Positions 1-7,931 of a stretch of 43,168 nucleotides of DNA are shown here, piece by piece; position 1 is the first letter of the stretch; every line of letters begins with the position of its first letter. The DNA comes from Candidatus Sulfopaludibacter sp. SbA3 (lineage in GTDB: Bacteria > Pseudomonadota > Alphaproteobacteria > Caulobacterales > Hyphomonadaceae). The notes below the pieces were generated by a model that saw only the letters and a program-made list of their open reading frames with translations, was not told where the DNA came from and did not search any database. The stretch is from contig CAMDAC010000025.1 in the NCBI GenBank assembly GCA_945888325.1, forward strand, positions 1 through 43,168. The letters run 5' to 3'. Position numbers and translations under genes: made by a program.

Positions 1-84
1 TGACGCCTGGTAGCCGTTGCGCCAGAAGAGCTTCATCGCGCTCTCCCTCGCAGTCATGATGTCGAACTCGATGAGACGCGCCAT
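1..84 (-). CDS. TetR/AcrR-family regulator, N-terminal fragment (partial)
   Basis: The reverse strand opens at an ATG at 84 and reads through the left edge of the window. The 28 visible residues include MTARESAMKLFWRNGYQAS, which matches the first helix of TetR/AcrR DNA-binding domains (a helix ending in F-W/x-x-x-G-Y/F). A second in-frame ATG at 57 is an alternative start; neither has a clear ribosome binding site. The gene is divergent from the cytochrome/PQQ-dehydrogenase operon and an imperfect dyad lies between them, so it plausibly represses itself and that operon. The ligand-binding part lies outside the window and the ligand cannot be guessed. Confidence 0.7.
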   Translation of the reverse strand, partial: MARLIEFDIMTARESAMKLFWRNGYQAS

Positions 85-91
85 AGGTTAT

Positions 92-111
92 TGTTGACCG
101 ATTGGTACACA
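92..111. promoter_or_regulatory. Imperfect dyad between divergent genes, probable TetR operator
   Basis: TGTTGACC and GGTACACA are separated by 4 nt; 6 of 8 positions are symmetric. The dyad lies between the two divergent start codons (84 and 160). On the reverse strand a TTGCAA / 17 nt / AACAAT promoter-like pair overlaps it; on the forward strand TTGACC lies inside it. The position and ACC-N4-GGT core suit a TetR-family operator. Assignment to the regulator at 1-84 is inference. Confidence 0.4.
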
Positions 112-159
112 ATTGCAATGCTGGAGTTTCATAACGGGTTCGATCACGAGGAAAAGCGC

Positions 160-1857
160 ATGAAGAGATTGTCCTTGATTGTTTTCTTGAGCTTGGCGCT
201 CGTAGCCTGTTCGGCAAAGGAGTCCCCCAAAGCTGTGCAGGCTGTGAACCTGGCGCTGTTGACGGGGGTCGTGAAGGACGGTGATAGCAAACCGCTCAAC
301 GGTGTCATGGTGAGGGTGAGCAGCGAGGCATCCGGTGTCTCGGAAAGCGTGTTCACCGATGAAAAGGGTCGGTACGAACTGTCGACGCGTTTGACTGGGG
401 ATGTCACGGTCAGGTTCCGCCTGCCCTACTACCAGGACGAGACGAACAAGCTGATGCTCACCGTTGGGAAGTCTGTCGAGCAGCAGGCGGTACTCAAGCC
501 GATGACCGACTTGGCTGAGATTTCCGAAAGCCTGCCATCCGCCTATCACTTCGGGAACCTTGCCTTCGACAAGGACCCGTCGGCGATCTCCAGCCGCCAG
601 AACCTGCAGCGCGATTGTGCGGGCTGCCATGCCTTGGGCAATAGCGTCACGCGTGCACCGCGGCCGCCTGAGCAGTGGGCCGAGGTGACCAAGCGCATGC
701 AGGGTTATCTTGGCAACCCGGATGCCAAGCTGATCGAGAGCCGGGCTGCGCTGCTGTCAGCCGGGTTCCGCGGGCAGGCGCCGAACGTGCGGCCGGTGTT
801 TCCAGTCGACGCCGAAACCCAGAAGGCTGTCATCCATGAGTACAGACTCGAAAACACCATCTTCCCCCATGACGCGGACATCAACCCTGCCGACGGCCTG
901 ATGTATACCGTCGACCGCACGGCAAGCCAGATGGCGGTGACGGACCTCGATTCCGGAAAGTCTCTCTTTTTCGAACAGCCGCCGTCGATGCGTCCCGCCG
1001 TTGGCGTAGGGGACAGCTATTCCGGACGCTCCAAAGATCCGGGTCCGCATTCGCTGGCGCTCGGGAAGACCGGCTACTGGTACACGACGAACGCCGGGTC
1101 CGACGAGATTGGCGTGTTCGATCCGAAGACACGGACGTGGAAGGATTCGTTCGTGCTGCCAGAGCCTGCACGCTACCCCCATACAATCCGCATTGGCCGC
1201 GACGGCATCGTCTGGTTCACGCTGGCGGCCTCGACGCAGGTGGGCCGACTTGATCCGGTCAGCGGTGATATCAAGCTGATCTACCTGCCGAAGCTCAAGC
1301 CACTCGGGGGATCCGGTGGCACCGTGCCCTACGGCATCGATATCAGCCCTGTAGATGGGCGCATCTGGTATGCGCGCCTGTGGGGTGACAAGCTTGGCGC
1401 CATCGATCCCACGACGTTTGCGGTAACAGAGTTTGACTCGCCGGTCGAAGGGCCGCGTCGCCTGCGCTTCGATGCGAGCGGCGCTCTTTGGGTAACGGGC
1501 TACAACGACGGCATGATCGCCAAGGTTGATGCCGAGAGCATGAAGAGCGAGGTCTATCCCATGCCGGAGTTTGCCGCAGGCTATCGCCCGGCCCCCTATG
1601 CCCTTGCGATTCACCCCGCCACGCAGGAGGTCTGGATCAACGAGACCTTGACGGACCGTGTCTATCGTTTCCTGCCCAAGGAGAAGCGGTTTATCGTTTA
1701 CCCCATGCCACTACGCGGCACCTTCACGCGTGACTTCACCTTCACGGCGTCCGGGTGGGCCTGTACGACCAACAGTCCGATCCTGAATGCGGCACTGGAA
1801 GGCAATGAGACAGAAGTGATCTGCATTGATCCAAGCGGAGCAAGGGCGCGCAAGTGA
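160..1857 (+). CDS. Lipoprotein with carboxypeptidase-regulatory domain, c-type heme site and Vgb-like beta-propeller
   Basis: The protein has 565 residues. The start at 160 follows GAGGAAA and gives a lipoprotein signal peptide ending LALVAC (Cys17). Next come a CarboxypepD_reg-like Ig-fold segment (about 30-110; GVVKDGDSKPLNGVMVRV), one c-type heme motif CAGCH (Cys153, Cys156, His157), and a C-terminal NHL/virginiamycin B lyase-like propeller with repeats such as HTIRIGRDGIVWFTL and GIDISPVDGRIWYARL. The product is probably an outer-periplasm electron-transfer or sensor protein rather than an antibiotic lyase. It overlaps the next gene (GTGA) and is two genes upstream of a PQQ dehydrogenase, for which the heme domain could be an electron acceptor (inference). 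An ATG at 91 is in frame but lacks the signal peptide context. Confidence 0.8.
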   Translation: MKRLSLIVFLSLALVACSAKESPKAVQAVNLALLTGVVKDGDSKPLNGVMVRVSSEASGVSESVFTDEKGRYELSTRLTGDVTVRFRLPYYQDETNKLMLTVGKSVEQQAVLKPMTDLAEISESLPSAYHFGNLAFDKDPSAISSRQNLQRDCAGCHALGNSVTRAPRPPEQWAEVTKRMQGYLGNPDAKLIESRAALLSAGFRGQAPNVRPVFPVDAETQKAVIHEYRLENTIFPHDADINPADGLMYTVDRTASQMAVTDLDSGKSLFFEQPPSMRPAVGVGDSYSGRSKDPGPHSLALGKTGYWYTTNAGSDEIGVFDPKTRTWKDSFVLPEPARYPHTIRIGRDGIVWFTLAASTQVGRLDPVSGDIKLIYLPKLKPLGGSGGTVPYGIDISPVDGRIWYARLWGDKLGAIDPTTFAVTEFDSPVEGPRRLRFDASGALWVTGYNDGMIAKVDAESMKSEVYPMPEFAAGYRPAPYALAIHPATQEVWINETLTDRVYRFLPKEKRFIVYPMPLRGTFTRDFTFTASGWACTTNSPILNAALEGNETEVICIDPSGARARK

Positions 1858-2492
1858 CCTTATTGTTCGATCCTTCGCTCTACTCAGGCATTTCGCTGAT
1901 CGGACTGGCCTGGACCCTGCTGACGCTCTTTCTGATGTTTTCGCCAACGGGGCGGAGGCTGCTATCCAACCCGCTGGGGATTGTTATCGCCGCAGCCGCG
2001 CTGTTCCCCTCGCTCTGGTTGGTGACGTCTCAGATCAAGGTGCTGACGGAGCTTACAGGCGGTATCCCGCCGCTGGACGTGCAATTTGGCTACCACCAGC
2101 CCGAAATCGCCCAGTTCGCTGAGGCTTTGAATGAGGGCGGCCGCAAGATGTATGCCCAGTTTCAGCTTGGCGCCGACACGCTGGCTCCTCCCGGCTTCTG
2201 CTGTTTCCTGATGAGCGTCTACCGCTCGACGGTCCGGTCACGGGTCGTGCGGACCCTCTGTGATGGAATGGCTTTCGTCTATCTCGTGTCGGTGCTCATC
2301 GCCAACACCTTGATGCCGGTGATTATCCTCAACCATCCGTCTCAGGACGGGGTCGTGCTGTCGACGCTGTATTGGCTCGTCCCGATCTGTGACACGGTGA
2401 AGTACTCCGTACACGGCCTGGCCTGGCTCATCATCGTGATCGTCTGGCTCCGGCAGCTTGCGGGCATGCTGATGGCGCGCAAGTCGTCGTGA
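1854..2492 (+). CDS. Polytopic membrane protein, unrecognised
   Basis: This is a 212-residue protein starting at GTG 1854, inside the stop of the upstream gene (GTGA overlap, translational coupling). I see four to five hydrophobic helices: about residues 12-29, 42-60, 138-158, 165-178 and 187-205. A soluble loop between helices 2 and 3 (about 65-130) contains GFCCFLMSVYRSTVRSR. I do not recognise the family. Coupling to a heme/propeller lipoprotein and closeness to a membrane PQQ dehydrogenase suggest a membrane anchor or quinone-linked partner, but no heme-ligand pattern is obvious. Confidence 0.75.
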   Translation: MTLLFDPSLYSGISLIGLAWTLLTLFLMFSPTGRRLLSNPLGIVIAAAALFPSLWLVTSQIKVLTELTGGIPPLDVQFGYHQPEIAQFAEALNEGGRKMYAQFQLGADTLAPPGFCCFLMSVYRSTVRSRVVRTLCDGMAFVYLVSVLIANTLMPVIILNHPSQDGVVLSTLYWLVPICDTVKYSVHGLAWLIIVIVWLRQLAGMLMARKSS

Positions 2493-2514
2493 CCTTTTTC
2501 CCCTGGAGCATTTC

Positions 2515-3351
2515 ATGACTGACAATGACGCCATCTTGTACGCTGTCGACGAAGGCGTGGCCGCGATCACCTTCAATCGGCCGGAGAAGCTGAATGCGCT
2601 CACCCCGGCCATGTTGCAGCTCTTCTTCACCGCGGTCCGGCGCGCGGCCGCCGATCCCGAATGCCGGGTGATCGTCATCACAGGCGCGGGGCGCGGGTTC
2701 TGCGCGGGCCTTGATTTGGGCGTCATTGGTACGGCCGGGTCCTCCGACGCACTCTCGACAGCAGAGGATACTGCGCATCCGCAATGGGGAGACGACGTCG
2801 GACCGGATCTGTCACGGTTCTTCTCGGGCGGATGGAATGAATTGATCACCTCCCGCAAGCCAACGATCGCCGCCATCAACGGCCCGGCGTTCGGATGGGG
2901 CTTCATCCTCGCCCTTCACTGCGACATTCGCTTCGCTGCCAGGTCCGCAGTGATGAACGCCACCTTCGCCCGTCTGGGCGTGCCGGCGGAAAAGGGCTCC
3001 GGGTGGCTGCTGGCACGCCTGATCGGCTCCGCCCGGGCGCTTGACCTTCTCTATTCCGCGCGACGCATAGATGGCGTCGAGGCTGAACGGCTTGGCATCG
3101 TCAATACCGTCCTGGCGGACGACGCTCTGAGCGAGCACGTGACTGCCTACGCCCGGCAGATTGCATCTCAATCAGCCCCCCGCGCCCTTGCAGCGATGAA
3201 GGCGCAGGTCTGGTCAGCGCTGGACGACCCCTATGATGTGGGCTTTGCCGATGCTGATAAGGAACAGGACCTCTGTACCCAGACTGAAGACTTCCGCGAG
3301 GGCGTCGCCAGCTACAGGGAAAAACGGGCCCCGAATTTTCGAGGTCTATGA
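2515..3351 (+). CDS. Enoyl-CoA hydratase/isomerase family protein
   Basis: This crotonase-fold protein has 278 residues, normal for the family. The ATG follows TGGAG by 8 nt. N-terminal FNRPEKLNALT is the family signature; the first oxyanion loop is GRGFCAGLDLG (about 61-71), and the second follows KPTIAAINGPAFGWGFILAL. The usual catalytic Glu pair is not obvious in the second loop, so hydratase versus other crotonase chemistry is open. The substrate is unknown. The natural C-terminus EKRAPNFRGL is typical of close homologues; the DNA encoding it is duplicated downstream at the end of the PQQ dehydrogenase gene. Confidence 0.9.
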   Translation: MTDNDAILYAVDEGVAAITFNRPEKLNALTPAMLQLFFTAVRRAAADPECRVIVITGAGRGFCAGLDLGVIGTAGSSDALSTAEDTAHPQWGDDVGPDLSRFFSGGWNELITSRKPTIAAINGPAFGWGFILALHCDIRFAARSAVMNATFARLGVPAEKGSGWLLARLIGSARALDLLYSARRIDGVEAERLGIVNTVLADDALSEHVTAYARQIASQSAPRALAAMKAQVWSALDDPYDVGFADADKEQDLCTQTEDFREGVASYREKRAPNFRGL

Positions 3352-3464
3352 AGTTCAACGAAGACAAGCTCAGGGAGATCGCATCATGAAGACGCGCATC
3401 ACGAAGATGTTCGGGGTCGAGACGCCGATAGTCATGGGGGGGATGACTGGGGTCGGCTATGGCG
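3317..3464 (+). repeat. 148-bp direct repeat, copy 1
   Basis: The copy runs from GGGAAAAACGGGCCCCG in the last codons of the enoyl-CoA hydratase gene, across the 34-bp spacer, to GGTCGGCTATGGCG in what would be codons 21-26 of the nitronate monooxygenase gene. It aligns without gaps to 5508-5655 (offset 2191) with 6 mismatches, about 96% identity. In this copy the hydratase end is native and the monooxygenase start is a fragment. Confidence 0.95.
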
Positions 3465-5542
3465 TTCCTGTTTCCCGGATACTCATCCTATGCCTGATGT
3501 TGACAGCTTCACTGGCGCACGCCGAAGAAGCAGGCTGGAGCCACTACGGTGGCGACGAAGGCGGTTCGCGCTACAGCGCGGCAAAGCAGATCACGCCGGT
3601 CAATGTCGACAATCTGGTTCCTGCCTGGACGTTCTCGACCGGTGACCTGGCGAAGCGCGACCGGAAAACCATGCGCAACAGATCGATGCAAGTCACGCCG
3701 ATCCTAGTCGACGGCAAGCTTTTGGTTTGCACGCCCTTTAACGAGATCATCGCGCTCGATCCAGCGTCAGGCAAACAGCTCTGGCGTTTCGATCCGAAGA
3801 TCCCTACCGACGAACCGTACCCGGCTAACAAGTTTAATTGCCGTGGCGTGGCAGCCAGCATCGAACAGCGTCGCGTGTTTGCAGCAACCAATGATGCACG
3901 CTTGATCTCACTCGATCTCGATTCGGGTCAGCCCGTTGCCGGCTTCGGGAGCGGGGGCGAGATCAGGGTTGATCCAGGTCTGGATCTCAAATGGCCTGAC
4001 GAGTTCCAGATCACTTCTGCGCCGGTCGTTCTCGGAAAGACCGTCATCGTGGGATCGTCCATCGCTGACAACCGACGTGTGGACGCTCCGCGCGGAACGG
4101 TCCGTGCCTACGACACTGAAACAGGAGCGCTCAAGTGGTCATGGGACCCGATACCGCGCGAAGAAAAGAACTCCGCCAGCAAGAGTCGGGGCGGCGGCAA
4201 CACGTCTGTTGGCGCTGCAAACGTGTGGGCGCCAATGTCAGTCGACACGAAGCGCGGCCTCGTCTTCCTGCCAACGTCTTCGCCCAGCCCCGACTACTTT
4301 GGCGGCATGAGGCCCGGTGACAACAGGCATGCGAACTCTGTCGTCGCACTGAAGGCCGAGTCAGGCGAGCTCGTCTGGTCCTTCCAGACTGTCCATCATG
4401 ACGTCTGGGACCGTGACAACCCCGCTCAGCCCACGCTCGTCACACTGAACCTTGAAGATGGCCCGCGCGACGTGGTGATCCAGCCGACCAAGCAGGGCTT
4501 CCTCTTCGTGCTCGACCGCGAAACCGGCAAGCCGGTGTTCCCGGTCGAGGAGCGTCCCGTGCCCCAGGGCGGCGTGAAAGGCGAAGTCCTCTCGCCAACA
4601 CAGCCATTCCCCACTCACGTCCCTGTATTGGTCCCGCAGACACTGAAGCCGGAGGATGCCTTTGGTTTCACGCCCTGGGACAGGGGCGCCTGTCGCGACT
4701 TGATCGCCTCCGCTCGCAACGAGGGCCCCTACACGCCACCGAGCGAACAGGGCACGATCTTGTTTCCCATGTCCGCTGGCGGCGCAAACTGGGGTGGCGT
4801 GACCTTCGATCCGGTCAACCAGATCCTTTATGTAAACACGACCCGTGGTCTTCACCGGATCACGCTGTTTCCGGTGGAGAAATTTGAGGAAATCGAAGCG
4901 AAGTATCCGAAAAAGGGAGTCTCGCAGCAGGAAGGCGCGCCGTGGGGAATAAGCCTCGACGTCATGCTCTCGCCGCTGGGCGCACCCTGCAACAATCCGC
5001 CGTGGGGTGCCCTTACAGCCATCGACTTGAAGGCGGGGAAGATCCTGTGGGAGTCCACGCTCGGCACAACGGAGGAGCTCGCGCCACTCAACCTCGCCTT
5101 GCCAACCGGTACACCGACGCTGGGCGGGTCGCTGGTGACGGCATCGGGTCTCGTCTTCATTGGCGGAACACTGGACAAGTATCTGCGCGCCTTTGATGCG
5201 AAGTCGGGAAAGGAGATTTGGCAAGGACGTTTGCCAGCTGCCGGTTTCGCGACACCGATGACCTACGTCTATAAGGGCACGCAATACGTCGTGATTGCCG
5301 CCGGCGGTCACGGTCGGCTTGATACCGAGCCCGGGGACACTTTCGTGGCGTTCCGGCTTCCCGGGCCTGGCGAAAGTCCGTCATTGCGGTCCCGCACGAT
5401 CGACCGCCCGGGCGGACGCATGTGGGTCAACCTGGCAATTGTCACGCTGACAATCGTCCTGGCGCTGAGGGGCGTTTGGTGGCTGTTCAGGCGCCGGCGT
5501 AGTTTCGGGGAAAAACGGGCCCCGAATTTTCGCGGTTTATGA
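3386..5542 (+). CDS. Membrane-bound PQQ-dependent dehydrogenase with chimeric N- and C-termini
   Basis: The protein has 718 residues from ATG 3386 (AGGGAG upstream). Residues 1-26 (MKTRITKMFGVETPIVMGGM and onward) are the N-terminus of the downstream nitronate monooxygenase. A signal sequence ending TASLAHA follows. Then comes a quinoprotein eight-bladed propeller of the glucose/quinate dehydrogenase-like type: WSHYGGDEGGSRYSAAKQI, repeated W-containing blades, and a late block TPTLGGSLVTASGLVFIGGT. A C-terminal transmembrane helix (about 677-698) ends in RRRRS, then EKRAPNFRGL, identical to the hydratase end. It should oxidise an alcohol or sugar in the periplasm and reduce quinone or cytochrome c; the substrate is unknown. 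The native start codon seems to have been lost, so synthesis presumably uses the borrowed one. A 26-residue extension could hamper export. Confidence 0.88.
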   Translation: MKTRITKMFGVETPIVMGGMTGVGYGVPVSRILILCLMLTASLAHAEEAGWSHYGGDEGGSRYSAAKQITPVNVDNLVPAWTFSTGDLAKRDRKTMRNRSMQVTPILVDGKLLVCTPFNEIIALDPASGKQLWRFDPKIPTDEPYPANKFNCRGVAASIEQRRVFAATNDARLISLDLDSGQPVAGFGSGGEIRVDPGLDLKWPDEFQITSAPVVLGKTVIVGSSIADNRRVDAPRGTVRAYDTETGALKWSWDPIPREEKNSASKSRGGGNTSVGAANVWAPMSVDTKRGLVFLPTSSPSPDYFGGMRPGDNRHANSVVALKAESGELVWSFQTVHHDVWDRDNPAQPTLVTLNLEDGPRDVVIQPTKQGFLFVLDRETGKPVFPVEERPVPQGGVKGEVLSPTQPFPTHVPVLVPQTLKPEDAFGFTPWDRGACRDLIASARNEGPYTPPSEQGTILFPMSAGGANWGGVTFDPVNQILYVNTTRGLHRITLFPVEKFEEIEAKYPKKGVSQQEGAPWGISLDVMLSPLGAPCNNPPWGALTAIDLKAGKILWESTLGTTEELAPLNLALPTGTPTLGGSLVTASGLVFIGGTLDKYLRAFDAKSGKEIWQGRLPAAGFATPMTYVYKGTQYVVIAAGGHGRLDTEPGDTFVAFRLPGPGESPSLRSRTIDRPGGRMWVNLAIVTLTIVLALRGVWWLFRRRRSFGEKRAPNFRGL

Positions 5543-5655
5543 AGTTCAACGAAGACAAGCTCAGGGAGATCACATCATGAAGACGCGCATTACGGAGATG
5601 TTCGGGGTCGAGACGCCGATCGTCATGGGGGGGATGACTGGGGTCGGCTATGGCG
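5508..5655 (+). repeat. 148-bp direct repeat, copy 2
   Basis: This copy covers the last ten codons plus stop of the PQQ dehydrogenase ORF (copied from the hydratase), the 34-bp spacer with AGGGAG, and the first 26 codons of the nitronate monooxygenase gene. Here the monooxygenase start is native and the hydratase end is a fragment. Mismatches to copy 1 are scattered and mostly transitions, so the duplication is not brand new. Confidence 0.95.
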
Positions 5656-6551
5656 AGCTGGTGGCGGCGGTGGCCAATGCGGGGGCGCTGGGCTTCATCA
5701 CCGCTCACATGTTCCCGTCGGGCGAGGCCCTGCTGGCGGAAATCGAGAAGACCAAGGCCCTGACCTCCAAGCCCTTCGGCATAAACCTGACGTTGCTGCC
5801 GTCGATCAACCCGATCCCTTATGACGACTATCGCGAGGCCATCATCGCGTCCGGCATCAAAATAGTTGAAACGGCGGGACGCGCGCCGGTGGACCATCTG
5901 CCCCGCTTCAAGGAGGCGGGAGTGAAGGTGATCCATAAGTGCACCTCCGTCCGGCATTCGGTCTCAGCCGTTCGCCACGGCGTGGACGTGATCAGTATCG
6001 ACGGTTTCGAATGTGCCGGGCACCCAGGCGAAGACGATATCGGCCTCGTGGTGCTGCTGCCGGCGACGGTGGATGCCGTGGACGTGCCGGTGATCGCGTC
6101 CGGTGGCATGGCCGACGGGCGCAGCCTGGTCGCCGCACTCGCTCTTGGCGCCGAAGGCGTTAACATGGGAACTCGCTTCTGTGCGACGGTAGAGGCTCAG
6201 ATTCACCCGGCAGTGAAGCAGCAGATCGTGGACTTCACCGAGCGGGACACGGTGCTGGTGGGTCGCTCCCTTAAGAACACCGCCCGGGTCGCTCGCAATG
6301 CAATCTCGGAGCAGGTGGCGGAGATCCAGAAGGACCCGACCAAGTCCTTCGCCGACGTGAAGGAACTGATGGCGGGCGTCCGGGGCCGCAATAACGTGTT
6401 GCGCGATGGTGATCTGAATGGCGGCATCTGGACCACGGGCCAGAGCCAGGCTCTGATTCACGATGTGCCGACCTGCGCCGAGGTTGTCCGCAACATTATG
6501 GCCCAGGCCGACAGTATTCTGGCGAAACGCTTCGTGGCCATCGCAGACTGA
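5577..6551 (+). CDS. Nitronate monooxygenase-family FMN oxidoreductase
   Basis: The protein has 324 residues, normal for the 2-nitropropane dioxygenase/nitronate monooxygenase TIM-barrel family. Signatures are PIVMGGMTGVGYGELVAAV, ANAGALGFIT, the conserved GFECAGHPGEDDIG block (about 142-155) and the phosphate-binding VIASGGMADGRSLVAALALG (about 173-192). Members oxidise nitronates or act as NAD(P)H:quinone/enoyl reductases; the true substrate is unknown. ATG 5577 is preceded by AGGGAG at the usual distance. Before the PQQ dehydrogenase insertion this gene probably lay directly after the hydratase gene, 34 bp from its stop. Confidence 0.88.
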   Translation: MKTRITEMFGVETPIVMGGMTGVGYGELVAAVANAGALGFITAHMFPSGEALLAEIEKTKALTSKPFGINLTLLPSINPIPYDDYREAIIASGIKIVETAGRAPVDHLPRFKEAGVKVIHKCTSVRHSVSAVRHGVDVISIDGFECAGHPGEDDIGLVVLLPATVDAVDVPVIASGGMADGRSLVAALALGAEGVNMGTRFCATVEAQIHPAVKQQIVDFTERDTVLVGRSLKNTARVARNAISEQVAEIQKDPTKSFADVKELMAGVRGRNNVLRDGDLNGGIWTTGQSQALIHDVPTCAEVVRNIMAQADSILAKRFVAIAD

Positions 6552-6639
6552 GGCGCGGCCGGGAAAGCGCCTCGACCACCTGTCAACCCATCCCCCCCAG
6601 CCGCGGCCGTCGCCGCAGATCATGAGGATACTACAATCG

Positions 6640-7251
6640 ATGCTGAAACCGCATTTTGCGCCAAATTCGCGGGCCGGACGGATTGTCTGGCTGCTCGAGG
6701 AGCTTCAACTGCCCTATGAGCTCAACAAGATGGCGTTTCATCCGAAGGACCTTAAGTCCGAAGAGCACCGCGCGCGACACCCGCTCGGGAGAGTGCCGGT
6801 CCTCGAAGACGGCGATGTCTCGATCTATGAATCCGGCGCGATCGTCGACTATGTGCTGGAGCGCCACAAGAATGGCGGGCTGAAGCCTGCCGTGAATGAC
6901 AATCGGTTTCCTGAGTATCTCCAGTGGTTCCATTACTGCGAGGGCATGGTGATGCCCGCCGTCAACACCATTGTGGTCCAGACCATCCTGCTTCCGGAAG
7001 CTCGACGCGACGCCACCGTGCTGGGACAGGCGCAACGCCTGCTGTCCAAATCCCTTGAGCCGGTCAACATCGCGCTCGATGGCCGCGACTATCTGATCGG
7101 TGATTTCTCCGCGGCCGACATCATGCTGGGTCATGCGTGTTTCATGAGTCATCGACTGGGGTGCGTGCCGGACGAGATGCCGGATCTCAAGGCCTATGTC
7201 GCCAAGGTCGCCGCCCGTCCGGCTTTCCAGACCGCGATCACGATGCAGTAG
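6640..7251 (+). CDS. Glutathione S-transferase-like protein
   Basis: The protein has 203 residues from ATG 6640; GAGGA lies 11 nt upstream, and an in-frame ATG at 6622 would add six residues. The thioredoxin-fold N-domain has RIVWLLEELQLPYEL, the cis-Pro motif GRVPVLEDGDVSIYESGAI (about 44-62) and the glutathione-binding E-S pair. The all-alpha C-domain has LIGDFSAADIMLG (about 152-164), the N-capping box. A conventional cytosolic GST of unknown substrate, the last gene of the operon. Detoxification of electrophiles from the preceding oxidative steps is plausible but not shown. Confidence 0.88.
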   Translation: MLKPHFAPNSRAGRIVWLLEELQLPYELNKMAFHPKDLKSEEHRARHPLGRVPVLEDGDVSIYESGAIVDYVLERHKNGGLKPAVNDNRFPEYLQWFHYCEGMVMPAVNTIVVQTILLPEARRDATVLGQAQRLLSKSLEPVNIALDGRDYLIGDFSAADIMLGHACFMSHRLGCVPDEMPDLKAYVAKVAARPAFQTAITMQ

Positions 7252-7261
7252 GGCGGCGCCT

Positions 7262-7396
7262 TCAGATCCCCAGCATTGCCCGCGCCAGAATATTGCGCTG
7301 GATCTCGCTGGTTCCCCCGAGGATCGTCACCGCCCGGCCATACAGATTGCGCCCCATGGCCACAGCCGCCTGCCAGCCATGCCCATCCGCCGCGGA
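7262..7396 (-). pseudogene. Acyl-CoA dehydrogenase C-terminal remnant
   Basis: The reverse strand encodes 44 residues to a stop at 7262. They contain MGRNLYGRAVTILGGTSEIQ followed by RNILARAMLGI. GGTSEIQRNI(L/I)AR is the signature ending of acyl-CoA dehydrogenases (FAD-binding helix and C-terminus). Upstream the frame is lost and a different family appears. With no start and no catalytic body this is a gene remnant. Confidence 0.75.
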
Positions 7397-7399
7397 CAT

Positions 7400-7690
7400 A
7401 GGCGCTCGGGTAGATGCCTTTGAAAACCGTGCCGCCCGGGGTCCCAGTGAGGATCAAGGTACGCTCAGGTATCCACCGTCCGCGTCGAACGGGAGGCGCG
7501 CCGTCGTGTTTCCGAAATCCCAGCTCTGACCGCGCAGCCGTGACGCCTCGATTAGGATCCGGTCAGTGTCCCAGATCCAGAGGCTGACGGATGAGCGCTG
7601 GCGCTCCACTCCGTTCACGGAGAGCTACAGAACGAGATCGCGGCTGAACGAGCAATCCATTGCTGTATCTTCAACGAAGCCAATTTCGGT
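7400..7690 (-). pseudogene. Fumarylacetoacetate hydrolase-family remnant (nonsense plus frameshift)
   Basis: Reverse-strand reading gives SRDLVL, an amber codon (7625-7627), LSVNGVERQRSSVSLWIWDTD and RLPFDADGGYLSVP, then TGA (7454-7456). After a shift to the next frame, TLILTGTPGGTVFKG follows. The order L-x-VNG-x-x-RQ ... ILTGTPGGT is that of FAH/2-hydroxyhepta-diene-dioate isomerase-type enzymes. At least one nonsense codon and one frameshift make it non-functional. Identification rests on short motifs. Confidence 0.5.
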
Positions 7691-7700
7691 GCAATCGGAA

Positions 7701-7771
7701 TGTCCGCTCTCGGCGAAGTCCCGCCTGGTGCCGATGACGCAACCGAACGACAGGCATGAGGCGACCCTGCC
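7701..7771 (+). repeat. Dispersed degenerate repeat, copy A
   Basis: The core is CGGCGAAGTCCCGCCTGGTG, then GATGACGC, then GAACGACAGG and GCGACCCTGCC. It aligns along its length with 9651-9716 and 21291-21358. It lies about 160 bp beyond the 3' end of the first VapC gene. No coding interpretation holds across the copies. Confidence 0.55.
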
Positions 7772-7931
7772 GTTCACCTATGATGCCTATCGCAGGCTTC
7801 GTGGCTCGTTTCGGCCGTCCGCGTACCCCAGATTAGTTGCGGCCCTTGTCGGAAATCCTTGCGCCGAACTGTCCGGCGAAGATCTTGGCGGCCGCCAGAC
7901 CCTTTAGGATTCCAGGACAGGAGGAAGTCTT

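Noticed and set aside
88..630. Reverse-strand 180-codon frame overlapping the heme lipoprotein gene
   Set aside because: It lies opposite a gene with a signal peptide, heme motif and good ribosome binding site; the peptide has no recognisable domain.
3233..3385. Upstream extension of the PQQ dehydrogenase frame to 3233
   Set aside because: It would overlap the hydratase coding sequence by 119 bp in another frame; ATG 3386 with AGGGAG is the inherited start site.
7780..7905. Further acyl-CoA dehydrogenase piece upstream of the FAH remnant (reverse strand)
   Set aside because: A short frame with LAAAKIFAGQFGARISDKG is suggestive but too short to assign to any family.
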